Part shown: positions 16,579 through 26,251 of the stretch, piece after piece
Layout: every line of letters begins with the position of its first letter
How positions within the stretch are numbered: the first letter of the stretch is position 1
Source: an uncultured Acidimicrobiales bacterium
GTDB taxonomy: Bacteria > Actinomycetota > Acidimicrobiia > Acidimicrobiales > SZUA-35
DNA length: 64,000 nucleotides
Assembly: GCA_937922805.1 (NCBI GenBank)
Contig: CALAJV010000002.1
Coordinates: forward strand, 124,001-188,000
Direction of reading: 5' to 3'
The notes under the pieces: generated by a model
What the model was told of the DNA's origin: nothing
Databases searched by the model: none
The model's input: the letters and a program-made list of their open reading frames with translations, nothing else
Translations under genes and position numbers: made by a program

Positions 16579-19100
16579 TGAGTCAACCGCTTGAAGGGAT
16601 CAAAGTTGTCGAGTTCGCCCAGGGTGTGGCCGGACCATACGCCGGGAAGCTGCTCGCTGGCTACGGGGCCGACGTCATCAAAGTTGAGCCGCCGGACGGC
16701 GACTTGACGCGACGGGTCCGACCTTTTCGACTCAGCGATTCCGACCACGACAACTCTCATCAAGGTACTGAAGACAGTTCTCTGTTTCTCCATTTGAATA
16801 CAAACAAGCGATCAGTCGTCGACCCTCGACGTAGTGGAGAGTCTGCTCTGACCGTAGACGCTTTGCTGGCGTGGGCTGATGTGATAATTCAATCTGAACC
16901 CTCCCCCGACCCGGCTGAGATGCGGCGCCAGCACCCAGGCCTAGTCATTGCGACGGTTACCCCTTTCGGCCTGACCGGGCCCTATGCCGATTTCGTTGGT
17001 GAAGAAATCGTACATTACGCACTAGGCGGACCGATGTCTGCATCAGGTTCCCCGGAGCGGGAGCCACTCATGATGGGTGGCAACCTAGGCCAATATCAAT
17101 GCGGGACTATCGCAGCAGTTGCAATACTGGGAGGTCTAGCGCACCAAAACAACCATGGCGACGGCGTTCACATCGACCTGTCGAATGTTGAAACTCAAGT
17201 AGGGTCAATCGACAGGCGAATGACCTACCTACTCTACGCCGCCTACCGGGGCAGCAACGTTGAGCGAACTGGTGGCTACCGTCAGTCAGCACTGCCCAAC
17301 GGTTGCCGACCAACCTTAGACGGCCATGTACAAATCTCGACGTTTCCAAACTGGATTCCCAAAATGCTGTCAGTCATCGACGACCCGACGTACGCAAAGA
17401 TTTTTGAAGACCCAGACTTCATCGCCGATGAAGAAGTGCCGGAACAAGTCGATGCTCACATTCTCGGTTGGACACTTAGCCACGAGAAGCAGGAAGCAAT
17501 GGAAACCGCGCAAGCTGCCGGATGGCCAGTTACTGCGCTGAACGCACCAATAGACCTGCTTTCAGATCCCCACTTTCAAGACCAAAAGTTCTTCACGCCG
17601 ATTGATCATGGGAACGGTCCGGTGTTGCACCCCGGAGCACCGATCCGACTTAGGCAAGGGTGGGCTGTGAGCTGCCCAGCACCCGCTATTGGCCAACACA
17701 CTGATGCGGTAACAGCTGAGCTCGGCCACAACGGCCAGCCAACAGCAGTTTCAAAAGACACAAATAGTCGGTCGTCCCCGCCAAGCTCACCGCCAGATCT
17801 CTCTCTGCCTCTAGAAGGCTTGCGAATTCTCGATATGACGGTGGTTTGGGCCGGCCCCTACGCAACGTGCATACTAGGCGACCTTGGGGCTGAGATCATT
17901 CGAGTCGACAACCCGTGGCTATTCCCGTCGGCCACACGGGGAATTCTGGCTCGACCCCCGAAAGAACTAATTAATGACATCGGCGGCATTATGGGCGGCT
18001 ATCCCGATGGCGAACCCGGAGACCGACCATGGAATCGGGTCGGATTGTTTAATGCTCACGCCCGCAACAAGAAGAGCGTAACGCTCAATATTCAACAGAC
18101 GCTTGGCCGCGAGACCTTCCTGAAACTGGTCGAGAACTGCGACATGCTTATCGAGAACAACAGCGTCGATTTGTTGGCCAAGCTCGGGATTGACTGGGAC
18201 GTTGTTCGGGACCGGAACCCGAAGTTCATCTTGGTCAGAATGCCTTCAGTAGGCCTGGCCGGTCCATACAAGGATTATCGCGGCTTCGGCGTGAATTTCG
18301 AAGCGCTGTGTGGACTCGGATCGATTCGGGGCTACCCAGACGGAGACCCAAGCGAGAACGAATCAGTATTTCATATGGACGCAGCTTCTGGCTCGGCCGG
18401 TGCGTTCGCTGCGCTCATGGCGCTGCGGCGCCGAGAGAAGACCGGCGTCGGTGAGCTAGTCGAACTCTCGCAGTCCGAGAACATGTTGAACCACATCGGC
18501 GAGTACCTACTTGACGCTCACCGAACCGGAGAACGCCATTCAGCCATTGGAAACCGCCACACGTCTCGGGCCCCCCAAGGGTGTTACCCCTGTCGCGGCG
18601 AAGATGCTTGGGTGGTTATCTCGATCGGAACGGATCAACAGTGGGTTGATCTGTGTCAGCTCGCTGGACAAGGCTGGAACCGAGACTCCCGATTCGAGAC
18701 CGTCGCTGGCCGGCAACGCTATCACGATGAGATCGACGAACTAATCGGCCGCTGGACGGCCACGCTCGAACCGACCGAAGTCTTTACCCTTTGCCAGAGC
18801 AAAGGCATTCCGGCGGCTCCGGTGCTTCACGAGCTAGAGGTCATGGCCGATCCTCACCTGAACGAACGGGGCATGTTTCGTCGTAACAGCGGCCCTGACA
18901 CAGGCGACCATACCTATCCTGGCCACTTGTGGCGTTGGGACGGGCCAGACCTCAGATGGGGTCCGCTTCCCATCTTGGGCGGAGACAACGAAGATGTTCT
19001 CAAACGAGTGGCTGGTCTAAACGAATCGGAGATCGAACAACTTCGTCAGGAACGCCATCTAAGCCTTGATTACCTCGATCCCGACGGCAACCCAGTATGA
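16578..19100 (+). CDS. Tandem fusion of two family III CoA-transferase domains
   Basis: An 840-residue protein with two full CaiB/BaiF-type halves. The first (residues 1 to about 395) opens LEGIKVVEFAQGVAGPYAGK and carries NTNKRSVVD and HIDLSNVETQ, with Asp at the catalytic position. After a Ser/Pro-rich linker, the second (about 405-840) opens LEGLRILDMTVVWAGPYAT and carries NKKSVTLNI and ELVELSQSENML, where Glu replaces that Asp. Single-domain members act as intertwined dimers, so a fused pseudo-dimer with two unlike sites is plausible. Co-translation with the acyl-CoA ligase points to a shared substrate pathway. The substrate is unknown. Confidence 0.85.
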   Translation: MSQPLEGIKVVEFAQGVAGPYAGKLLAGYGADVIKVEPPDGDLTRRVRPFRLSDSDHDNSHQGTEDSSLFLHLNTNKRSVVDPRRSGESALTVDALLAWADVIIQSEPSPDPAEMRRQHPGLVIATVTPFGLTGPYADFVGEEIVHYALGGPMSASGSPEREPLMMGGNLGQYQCGTIAAVAILGGLAHQNNHGDGVHIDLSNVETQVGSIDRRMTYLLYAAYRGSNVERTGGYRQSALPNGCRPTLDGHVQISTFPNWIPKMLSVIDDPTYAKIFEDPDFIADEEVPEQVDAHILGWTLSHEKQEAMETAQAAGWPVTALNAPIDLLSDPHFQDQKFFTPIDHGNGPVLHPGAPIRLRQGWAVSCPAPAIGQHTDAVTAELGHNGQPTAVSKDTNSRSSPPSSPPDLSLPLEGLRILDMTVVWAGPYATCILGDLGAEIIRVDNPWLFPSATRGILARPPKELINDIGGIMGGYPDGEPGDRPWNRVGLFNAHARNKKSVTLNIQQTLGRETFLKLVENCDMLIENNSVDLLAKLGIDWDVVRDRNPKFILVRMPSVGLAGPYKDYRGFGVNFEALCGLGSIRGYPDGDPSENESVFHMDAASGSAGAFAALMALRRREKTGVGELVELSQSENMLNHIGEYLLDAHRTGERHSAIGNRHTSRAPQGCYPCRGEDAWVVISIGTDQQWVDLCQLAGQGWNRDSRFETVAGRQRYHDEIDELIGRWTATLEPTEVFTLCQSKGIPAAPVLHELEVMADPHLNERGMFRRNSGPDTGDHTYPGHLWRWDGPDLRWGPLPILGGDNEDVLKRVAGLNESEIEQLRQERHLSLDYLDPDGNPV

Positions 19101-19126
19101 CTCGGTGAGGTCACGGATCGATGAAG

Positions 19127-20050
19127 CTATTGTTCTCGATTCGTTGGTACCGGCTCTGGCGCCCAGTCCGGCAACGGGGCATATACGACAGGCCGAACCT
19201 CCGCTAACGCTAATTCCCAATCGCGGGGCCAAGGGTTACCGATACACCCTTCCAAGCCGGCGGTTTGCTGTTCCATCACCCCAGCCGGCCTCCCGAGAAT
19301 CGGGCATCTGGGCTTTGGATGCCTTTGGCCGAGCAGATGACCTACTTCGTGGTTCACCAAATACCCTCGATACGTTTCGGTTCCTAACGTCCAATGCGGA
19401 ACGGCGTCTCGCCACCGATCAGCGTTCAAGGCAACGACGGCACCGTTTTGGCAGCTCACCTTCCCGTAGGTCATGAGGGGCAAGCAAAGTTGATCAACCT
19501 CAGACCCTTCCGCTAGCACGACTCTAAACTCAGAGCGCTCATCTGAAACAAACGAAAATCCGGCTTTGCCCCAGCCTCGGTCGTCATTTAATATCGCCAG
19601 GGCTGTGGTCTCTAGTTCTATCGCTGACACGTCGCTAACTTGAGATTCGAAGCGAAGGGCGACCAGCTGCTTAGCTTGGTACGGGTCGGAGCTTCCATTG
19701 GCGGCTCGAGTAGATTCGGTTTCGGTGGTCATTGGCTCGCTACTCGTAGTCGACACTGAGATAGACGCCACGGTCGTAACCGAGCTGGGTGCGGTGGACG
19801 TACTCGGGGAAACGACCGATTTCTCCGGGCCCGAAATACTGGTCGGCGAGCCGACTGTTGTACTAATTGAACCGGTCTGAGTTGAACTACGCTGAACTAG
19901 CGGAGCCGTTTCCTCTGGCTCAGTTGTTTGGGTCACCGCCTCGTCCTGGTTAGAGACCACTGGTTCAGGACCCGACGCACACGCGCTCAGAACAAGCGCT
20001 AATCCCAGCGCTAGGCCGCGCGGACAGACCGAGAATGAGACGCTAGACAA
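19127..20050 (-). CDS. DUF3152-type secreted metalloprotease lipoprotein
   Basis: A 307-residue lipoprotein: the signal GLALGLALVLSACASG ends in a lipobox Cys, then a Thr/Ser-rich linker of about 100 residues spans the wall. The C-terminal domain (from about VALRFESQVSDVSAIE) is DUF3152-like, with the zinc-binding signature HEVGHLLGQRH (HExxHxxGxxH) and a following CP-LG-PAGVMEQQ Met-turn-like segment. Several Cys suggest disulphides in an extracellular location. DUF3152 proteins are widespread in actinobacteria with no assigned substrate. The start is a TTG at 20050, the only in-frame start that gives a full signal. The gene converges with the CoA-transferase fusion. Confidence 0.8.
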   Translation of the reverse strand: MSSVSFSVCPRGLALGLALVLSACASGPEPVVSNQDEAVTQTTEPEETAPLVQRSSTQTGSISTTVGSPTSISGPEKSVVSPSTSTAPSSVTTVASISVSTTSSEPMTTETESTRAANGSSDPYQAKQLVALRFESQVSDVSAIELETTALAILNDDRGWGKAGFSFVSDERSEFRVVLAEGSEVDQLCLPLMTYGKVSCQNGAVVALNADRWRDAVPHWTLGTETYRGYLVNHEVGHLLGQRHPKPRCPILGRPAGVMEQQTAGLEGCIGNPWPRDWELALAEVRPVVYAPLPDWAPEPVPTNREQ

Positions 20051-20075
20051 TCCATACGTAGCAATATGGTAGAGA

Positions 20076-20993
20076 TTAGGCTTGGATTTCTTGTTTGACC
20101 GGTCTACTGGGCGAATTTTTTGGTGGCGGCATTACTATTCGTGGGATATTGGCAACGCCGGGGAGTTTGCTGTTGGTCGCCCAGAAGAGCAAAACTCTTT
20201 TCAGGTCTTCGAACCGGGATCTTCGTTTGCCTGCACGTATCGCTGAATCTGAAACTGCACTAGACGGGTTTGTGTTTAAGCGGCTCAACCACGTTCGATA
20301 TTGGTTGCCCTGACCGGCCAGCGTCGCAGTTGCCGATCCTGGTGAGATCCGAAACATTGACAACGACTGTTCCGAACCGTAGAAATCTCCGAATTGAAGA
20401 ATCCGAAGAGACAAATCGAGGTCCATGACCACCGGGAACTCGCCATCGAAAGAACCTGCTGCGTCGATGTGTTCCCGGCGACAAAGAAGGGCTGAAGGAC
20501 ACCCAATAGGATTAGTTCCGAGCTCAACCACTCTGTCTACTACTTCGGCTGCGGTATGGTGACCAGTTAATTTGTCTAAGCCCCGACCAACTGCGATCCG
20601 AACGCCCTGCTCGTCGATGAAGTCTCGACGGGCGGCCACCAATGCGACGCCAGGATTCCGTTCGAGGATCAACAACTGCCGTTCAAGGCATTGCGGATGA
20701 AGGAGATCATCGGCGCAAAGCAACTTCACATAGGGAGCGGTCGCAAAGCTCAACGCCCGATTCCAACTCTCGTCCATTGAAAGGGTCGTGTCAGTCGTCA
20801 TAACTCGAATCCGAGGGTCGCTATACGATTGAGCGATGGCGAGGGTTTGATCGCTTGAGTTGTTGTCGCTTATGATCAGCTCCCAATCAGAGACCGACTG
20901 GGCTAGCACGCTCTGAATTGTGTCAACTAGGAAGTCAGCGGCGTCCAGAGCAGGAACACAAACGGAAACTCTTGGAGATCTATCGCTCTCCAT
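20076..20993 (-). CDS. Family 2 glycosyltransferase
   Basis: A GT2 enzyme with the typical opening RVSVCVPALDAADFLVDTI, nucleotide-sugar site DNNSSDQTLAIA, and a metal-binding acidic pair in KLLCADDLLHP. The catalytic region continues through GSFDGEFPVVMDLDLSLRI. No membrane segments are seen, so it acts at the cytoplasmic face of the membrane, probably adding a sugar to a lipid-linked glycan or a protein. ATG 20993 is preferred because a GGAAGGGAAG lies upstream. An in-frame ATG at 21077 would add 28 residues not typical of GT2. It is the last gene of the glycan cluster that runs from 26086 downwards. Confidence 0.8.
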   Translation of the reverse strand: MESDRSPRVSVCVPALDAADFLVDTIQSVLAQSVSDWELIISDNNSSDQTLAIAQSYSDPRIRVMTTDTTLSMDESWNRALSFATAPYVKLLCADDLLHPQCLERQLLILERNPGVALVAARRDFIDEQGVRIAVGRGLDKLTGHHTAAEVVDRVVELGTNPIGCPSALLCRREHIDAAGSFDGEFPVVMDLDLSLRILQFGDFYGSEQSLSMFRISPGSATATLAGQGNQYRTWLSRLNTNPSSAVSDSAIRAGKRRSRFEDLKRVLLFWATNSKLPGVANIPRIVMPPPKNSPSRPVKQEIQA

Positions 20994-21162
20994 CACAAGA
21001 CTTCCCTTCCACCGAGATAACAGTCGCCAGCAAAACCTGGTCTGATGTTCCAATTTTTGATTGTAGAACATGGCCAATCTGAGCGGGCACCGCGAGGAAC
21101 ATCGACATATCGGGAGCTAGGACGAACAGCCCACTTACGTTGTGCTATAGCCAGAATCCTTT

Positions 21163-21594
21163 TTAGAACTGCAACGCTCGAAGGCGAAGTCGTTGGTTAG
21201 AAGCCGTGTCGACAACTGCCTCGTTGCCGGTAACGAACCGAACTCGATGATCTACACCGAACATACCTTCCATTACCTCGGCTGCGAATGGGTCTTCGAC
21301 ATCGACTTCCAGCTCCATCTGAGGCAAGGCCCAGACTGAAGCAGTTCCACTTTGAGCCAGCTCACCCCGAGCAGAACGCACCTGTTTCACTGGAAACGGG
21401 ATATCGGCGGTATCAACAAGGGCGTTTTCTGCGCCCGCTGAGTTTGAATAGATCTCGAGCCGCCATCGAGGTTGCTTGGCAAAGGCGCCGATTAGACTTC
21501 GTTTCCTTTTGCCGCCAGCCAGATTCCACTGAATTGCGACGATAGGGATGATCAAAAAGACCAAACCCATGATCTGAACCAGAATTTCACGCAC
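21163..21594 (-). CDS. Membrane-anchored protein of unknown function
   Basis: No family was recognised with confidence. One N-terminal membrane segment (MGLVFLIIPIVAIQW) is followed by a basic stretch GGKRKRS and a beta-rich domain of about 100 residues. The pattern recalls the small actinobacterial DUF2550-like proteins, but this is weak. The start is GTG 21594, since AGGAG lies seven bases upstream. A TTG-initiated longer frame from 21639 lacks such a site. Position between a GT2 gene and a polytopic membrane protein suggests a role at the envelope. Confidence 0.5.
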   Translation of the reverse strand: MREILVQIMGLVFLIIPIVAIQWNLAGGKRKRSLIGAFAKQPRWRLEIYSNSAGAENALVDTADIPFPVKQVRSARGELAQSGTASVWALPQMELEVDVEDPFAAEVMEGMFGVDHRVRFVTGNEAVVDTASNQRLRLRALQF

Positions 21595-21683
21595 GACAAC
21601 GCTCCTGGATTGATGCTCGACCAGCACCTCGAACAACACAACTTGGCTCGAACCGGCCGAGCAGCGATCGAATTAGGCAGGAA

Positions 21684-23825
21684 CTAGAAACCTGGTTCAA
21701 TTTCCACCGCCCATGCATCGCCTTGTTGGTAAAGAACCGTGGCCCCTTCTTGTTCGGCTAGCCATGCCCCAATTTCGCCTAGGCTTTCGCGAGGTTGACT
21801 CATACCATGCTCTCGCCAAGCGGCCTGACTTGGGGTGAAGACGACAACAATCTGCGACTTGCCACGGTCCTGAGCCACGGCGTCCATTTTGTCCAGCCAC
21901 TCTTGGGTTGGGCTAGCCGAGATGGTAGTGAAGAATGCTTCGCCAATATGCTGCTCGCGCCAAGAAGTAAACCCGTTGTCTTCCACGAACAGCGTTTGAT
22001 CGCTCACTACTTCGTACGCAGCTTCGATGGCCGCTCGATCCTCAGCCGTCGTCATCTCGAAAGCTTCGTTCCCAAACCGGGCCATAAGGAAAAGCGGAGC
22101 CAGGATTAATGCTATTGCAGTTGGAACCAGCACCCTTGCTCGCTCAGGCAATTCAGCCAAAACCCGTCCGAAGACGATAACCGCCAATGGCAACGTGAAC
22201 AGCAGCACTCGGAAGATTATCTCGCCGCCATAGCTTTGAAGGGCCAGAGCCAGCGCAGGAATACCAGCGAGCGGAGCTAGCGGAATCGCCGGTCTGAGGT
22301 GTCGGAATCGAGCAAACGACATGGCTATTCCTATGACAAATACAGCCAAGAACGTGCCAATTCCGACGTAACTTCGAACGGTGGTAACGACTAGGTGTTC
22401 TGGCGATGACGATGCCACTCGTTCGGTTGTGCTGGACTGAAGATTCGAAAAGAAACCGCCAAGCTGATCAATTAGGTCTGGGAGCTGCGTTGACCACCAC
22501 GGTTCGGCCGCTATGGCGACCCAAACGAAATATGCGACCGCGACGATGAACAGCAATCTCCAGGCTCCCGACCGGCCGTAGATCCCAAGGATCAGAAGAC
22601 CAGTACAAACAAAAAACGGGGCTAGCGGGTGCGACACGATTGCGCCGAAACTCAGAATTAGGAGCGTGACGAAACCTAGCGTCGACCGCGACGCTGGCCG
22701 GTCGCCGCCGGCGGCAGCAAATCGGGGCATCACCGGAATAGCTGCGCTCAAGGCCGGACCGCTACGCAGCGGACCAGTCTCGATCACGGTGAGAAGGCAG
22801 AGGTACCAGAGAAGTCCTACACCCTGCGGGGAGAAATAGTCTTGACCAGTCCAGGCCAGCACTACGTAGGCCCAAGCCGACAGGGTTCCTACCAGGTTGA
22901 CCGTTGGATAAGACCGGCGGGCCAGGGCCGCAACTAAGACCATGACGCTTCCCGTAATTAGCGTTGGCCACAGTCGGAGAACGATGTCTAGGACAACCGG
23001 ATCGAGGCGTGGTAACGACGGCACTAGCGAACCGAACAATCCGGGCCAAGCGAATCGAGCGTCGATTAGGACATCGCCGGTATTTCGGGTGTCGATTACT
23101 CTCACGAAGCCCATGTGGGTATACACGATGTTGAACCGGACGAAACGGTGAGCTAGAGCGGGAGCCGTGTGCAGCACAAGCAACCAGGCGAACGGGATAA
23201 CCGATACAAATCGGTGGCTGTGTCTCGTTGCCGCATCCAAGAGAATTACTGAGCCGATTGCGGTTAGCGCCAACCCAACCCAGTACACCAGCGGAAGCGC
23301 AGAAATAATCCCGTATCCGTCGACGCGCCTAGAATCGACAACTACGCCGCCGATCAGTGCCAAGACTGCGCCACCAACGGTTAGCGCCAGTCCAGCTGGT
23401 CGTAGCCGTTCAGAGAGTGAGCTTGGCGTCTTGGGTTCGGCCAACCGACCAGTTCGTTCAGCCGCTGGTTCTGGGCCGAACAGGTCGTTTTCGGAGGCTG
23501 GGTCGTCGCGTGGGAACAACGATGCGACAACGATGCCGTACACCGTCGCTAACGCCACTACTGCCGGGTTGCTAGCAAACTCAAACCAGATCAATGATTG
23601 AGACGCCAAGGCTGAGAGCGCCAAGGAAATGCCGACCGCCAGGACAACCGTTACCGGCCATAGCCTGACGATACTTCGCAACGCGACCGCTATTGGGGCT
23701 CCGACGATCAGTCCCAGTTGGACGAAAGCCAACAAGCCAGCGAACGAGTCGGGGCCCGTCCACATAAAGAACAAGGTGAAAAGGCCTGAACAAATTGAGA
23801 TGTAGGAAACTTGTCTAGATGTCAT
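21684..23825 (-). CDS. Large polytopic membrane protein, possible GT-C glycosyltransferase
   Basis: A 713-residue protein with about 14 hydrophobic segments up to roughly residue 590, then a soluble C-terminal domain of about 115 residues (from AEDRAAIEAAYEVVSD). Such a topology is typical of GT-C enzymes and of glycan polymerases, which use polyprenyl-phosphate sugars at the outer face. No catalytic signature can be confirmed by eye; an acidic residue pair in an early loop could not be assigned. The ATG at 23825 overlaps the stop of the flippase gene (ATGA), so the two are translated together. Function is inferred from neighbours only. Confidence 0.6.
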   Translation of the reverse strand: MTSRQVSYISICSGLFTLFFMWTGPDSFAGLLAFVQLGLIVGAPIAVALRSIVRLWPVTVVLAVGISLALSALASQSLIWFEFASNPAVVALATVYGIVVASLFPRDDPASENDLFGPEPAAERTGRLAEPKTPSSLSERLRPAGLALTVGGAVLALIGGVVVDSRRVDGYGIISALPLVYWVGLALTAIGSVILLDAATRHSHRFVSVIPFAWLLVLHTAPALAHRFVRFNIVYTHMGFVRVIDTRNTGDVLIDARFAWPGLFGSLVPSLPRLDPVVLDIVLRLWPTLITGSVMVLVAALARRSYPTVNLVGTLSAWAYVVLAWTGQDYFSPQGVGLLWYLCLLTVIETGPLRSGPALSAAIPVMPRFAAAGGDRPASRSTLGFVTLLILSFGAIVSHPLAPFFVCTGLLILGIYGRSGAWRLLFIVAVAYFVWVAIAAEPWWSTQLPDLIDQLGGFFSNLQSSTTERVASSSPEHLVVTTVRSYVGIGTFLAVFVIGIAMSFARFRHLRPAIPLAPLAGIPALALALQSYGGEIIFRVLLFTLPLAVIVFGRVLAELPERARVLVPTAIALILAPLFLMARFGNEAFEMTTAEDRAAIEAAYEVVSDQTLFVEDNGFTSWREQHIGEAFFTTISASPTQEWLDKMDAVAQDRGKSQIVVVFTPSQAAWREHGMSQPRESLGEIGAWLAEQEGATVLYQQGDAWAVEIEPGF

Positions 23826-25162
23826 GGCACTAGCCCAACAACGCCGTCGATCTCGTCAACGTCGCCTCGATCGCTTGCCACCGTTTTCAGACCAGGCGCT
23901 TTGCCAGACAAGTAGATCCCTATGGCAACGACTGCGGCCGTTGTAAAGGCGCCAAGCCAAGCCCACGCCACGCCAGTTGCGCCGTATGTAGGGGCAAGCA
24001 GGAGTGCCAAACCAAGAACGAGGGTGGCGATAACGGACTCGGACAAAATTACTAATCGCATTCGCCCGATCGATCGGAGGCGGGAGATAAACAGCTGTAG
24101 GAAAATGTTCGGTATAGAAGCTGGGACCAAAATTCTGATCAAGTGGGTTGAATTTTCTTCATAGGATGGCCCAAACACGCTGGCCAGAATTGGCGCGGTG
24201 AGGAGGCCGACAATCACTGCTGGGACAGTTACCGCTAAGGCCAGCCCGGCCGCCCTCCGAACGTTGTGTTCAAGACTGTCAAGATCGTATGAGGTCTCAG
24301 CGACTACGGCATCAGCAACGCCGGTACCAAGAGCGAACAGAGCAAACGCGATATTCCACGCGATTTGATAGAACCCAGCGTCGGCCTTGCCCGATTGGCT
24401 CAATACGAGATACGGGATAACAAGCAACGGGAACAATCTGGCGACTGAAGAGATCCAGTCGCCAAACGAGAAACGAAACAGCTTGTTCACCGTCGGTTCA
24501 AATAAGGACTCCTCATCAGGAACCTCTACGCCTAGTGCATCGACGCCAAGTCCAGCCCGAAGGACCCGAGCTATCAGAAAGTTAGTGCCGAGCACGATCG
24601 GCACAATTGGCAGGGCCCAGGCCAAATAGATTCCGTAGTCAGAAGCTGTGCCAGCTAGCAAGAACAACAGACCAATCTTCACGACGCCGAACAAAGCGTT
24701 TTCTGCTGGGATCCATGGACCACGCCGAAGCGCTACCAAGACGGCGTCTTGCAACATGAACGTTGACCAAAACGCCGTGCAGATTGCGAAAAGTAGTGGT
24801 AGCAGCAAACCGATACGAAATTCGGCTAGCTCAGGGGCCCACAGGTTGAGTCCGAGCAGGTAAACCGCAGCTGCGATCGCCGCCACTACCAGGGGCAGCC
24901 CATATGAAGGCAACAGCAGTCGCGTCCGACGATCGCCAGCAGATGGGAGGAATCGAGCTATGCCGGTTCGGAGTCCAAGACAAGAAAGGTCGGCGAGGTA
25001 CATCATAGTAATGATCACAGTGGTGCTTACGCCCACTTGTTCCTCGGTGAAAAGACGGGCGGCGACAATCCAAAACGCCAAACCGAGCATTGCGGTTACG
25101 ACGGTGTTGGTCATCAGCGAGAGTCCCGTTTTGACAATCGGGACGGATGAGAATTTATCCAT
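23822..25162 (-). CDS. MOP-family polysaccharide flippase (Wzx-like)
   Basis: A very hydrophobic protein with about 12-14 membrane segments, starting KTGLSLMTNTVVTAMLGLAF, and a repeated two-half layout typical of the MOP superfamily polysaccharide exporters. These flip lipid-linked sugars across the membrane. It sits between a GT2 enzyme and a GT-C-like protein. The start is uncertain: ATG 25162 has GAAGAGAG just upstream, while a GTG at 25189 would add nine charged residues. A possible -10 box (TACAAT on the minus strand at 25270-25265) lies upstream. Confidence 0.75.
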   Translation of the reverse strand: MDKFSSVPIVKTGLSLMTNTVVTAMLGLAFWIVAARLFTEEQVGVSTTVIITMMYLADLSCLGLRTGIARFLPSAGDRRTRLLLPSYGLPLVVAAIAAAVYLLGLNLWAPELAEFRIGLLLPLLFAICTAFWSTFMLQDAVLVALRRGPWIPAENALFGVVKIGLLFLLAGTASDYGIYLAWALPIVPIVLGTNFLIARVLRAGLGVDALGVEVPDEESLFEPTVNKLFRFSFGDWISSVARLFPLLVIPYLVLSQSGKADAGFYQIAWNIAFALFALGTGVADAVVAETSYDLDSLEHNVRRAAGLALAVTVPAVIVGLLTAPILASVFGPSYEENSTHLIRILVPASIPNIFLQLFISRLRSIGRMRLVILSESVIATLVLGLALLLAPTYGATGVAWAWLGAFTTAAVVAIGIYLSGKAPGLKTVASDRGDVDEIDGVVGLVP

Positions 25163-25264
25163 CCACTCTCTTCGTTGTTTCGCTGTCACGGGCTCCCGCG
25201 CCTATCAAGAAGAACAGTACCGGCTACGCTCTCGGCGGTACGAAAGAGCAGCACCTACTACCCT

Positions 25265-25270
25265 ATTGTA
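25265..25270 (-). promoter_or_regulatory. Possible -10 element for the flippase unit
   Basis: TACAAT on the minus strand, about 75-100 bases before the flippase start, matches the sigma-A -10 consensus in five of six positions. No good -35 partner is seen at 17 bases, so this is only a candidate. Confidence 0.25.
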
Positions 25271-25306
25271 GTTTAGGCCACGGGCAAGCCGCGAAGAGCA
25301 AATCGA

Positions 25307-26086
25307 CTACTGGGTAACTTCGCGTAGATCGATAACGTTAGATGAGCTGAATGGCCGACGCCGCTCAGTGATGATGGTTCGAAGAACCCGGAATCCGTCG
25401 GTAACGGTGTTTAGGTTGCTTTGGCCGTTAATACGATCAGATTCGAAGCTAGGAACCTCGACGATGCTCAATCCAGCAGTGAGCGCCCGGATGTTCATGA
25501 GCGTCTCAATCTCGAATCCGGGGGCATCTAGCTCGAGCTGATCGATCGATTTTTTCCAGAATGCGTTGTACCCGTAGCAAAGGTCGGTGTAGCGACCACC
25601 AAAGGCCATCCGAACCATTCGGGTCAGGACAGAATTGCCTAGCCGTCGATACCACTCCATATCGTCGGTGCCGCCGCCATGAAGGAATCGAGATCCCTTG
25701 GCAAACTCAGCTCCGCCAGCTAGGGCGGCTACGAAAGCCTGTATCTCATTTGGGTCCATTGAACCATCAGCATCGATCATTACGATGGCTTCGCCACTTG
25801 CTGCATCGAAACCGCGCCGCAGGGCGTGACCTTTGCCAGGCGTTAAGTCTTCAATAATCACTACATCGTCGCGAAGCTCTTTGGCTCGCTGCACGGTGCC
25901 ATCAGTTGATCCGCCGTCAACCAGAATTACTTCCAAAACCCAATCGGGGATTTTCGGTAGCACGTGTTCTAGGTTCGCTGCTTCGTTTAGCGTCGGCACA
26001 ACGACCGAAACCGTAATGGCCTCGGGCCGCATCGTCCGAGCCGATGAGTCGACCGAATCTAGCTGAGCTGCAATTCCTGTTGTCAT
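25307..26086 (-). CDS. GT2 glycosyltransferase, polyprenyl-phosphate mannosyl/glucosyl type
   Basis: A 259-residue GT2 enzyme with SVVVPTLNEAANL, then VDGGSTDGTVQRA, PGKGHALRRGFDAASGE and the metal-binding IDADGSMDP, followed by AKGSRFLHGG and YTDLCYGYNAFWKK. This combination is characteristic of the dolichyl/polyprenyl-phosphate mannosyltransferase (DPM1-like) or glucosyltransferase group, which loads a sugar onto a lipid carrier. Such carriers feed GT-C enzymes, which fits the polytopic protein in the same cluster. No C-terminal membrane segments are seen, so it is the soluble subtype. The ATG at 26086 fits the family start. Confidence 0.8.
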   Translation of the reverse strand: MTTGIAAQLDSVDSSARTMRPEAITVSVVVPTLNEAANLEHVLPKIPDWVLEVILVDGGSTDGTVQRAKELRDDVVIIEDLTPGKGHALRRGFDAASGEAIVMIDADGSMDPNEIQAFVAALAGGAEFAKGSRFLHGGGTDDMEWYRRLGNSVLTRMVRMAFGGRYTDLCYGYNAFWKKSIDQLELDAPGFEIETLMNIRALTAGLSIVEVPSFESDRINGQSNLNTVTDGFRVLRTIITERRRPFSSSNVIDLREVTQ

Positions 26087-26251
26087 AGTGTTCGTTTCGC
26101 CTTTGTGTAGCCACCACTGGACAAACCGTAACTGACCAAGAGGTTCATCCTACTGCTGTTCAATATACGCAAATTACGGCTCGCTCATACCGCAAAAAGG
26201 CCTGCTAGGTACCACAGCCCATGACCGCTATGAGCACATGTTCCCAGCAGA

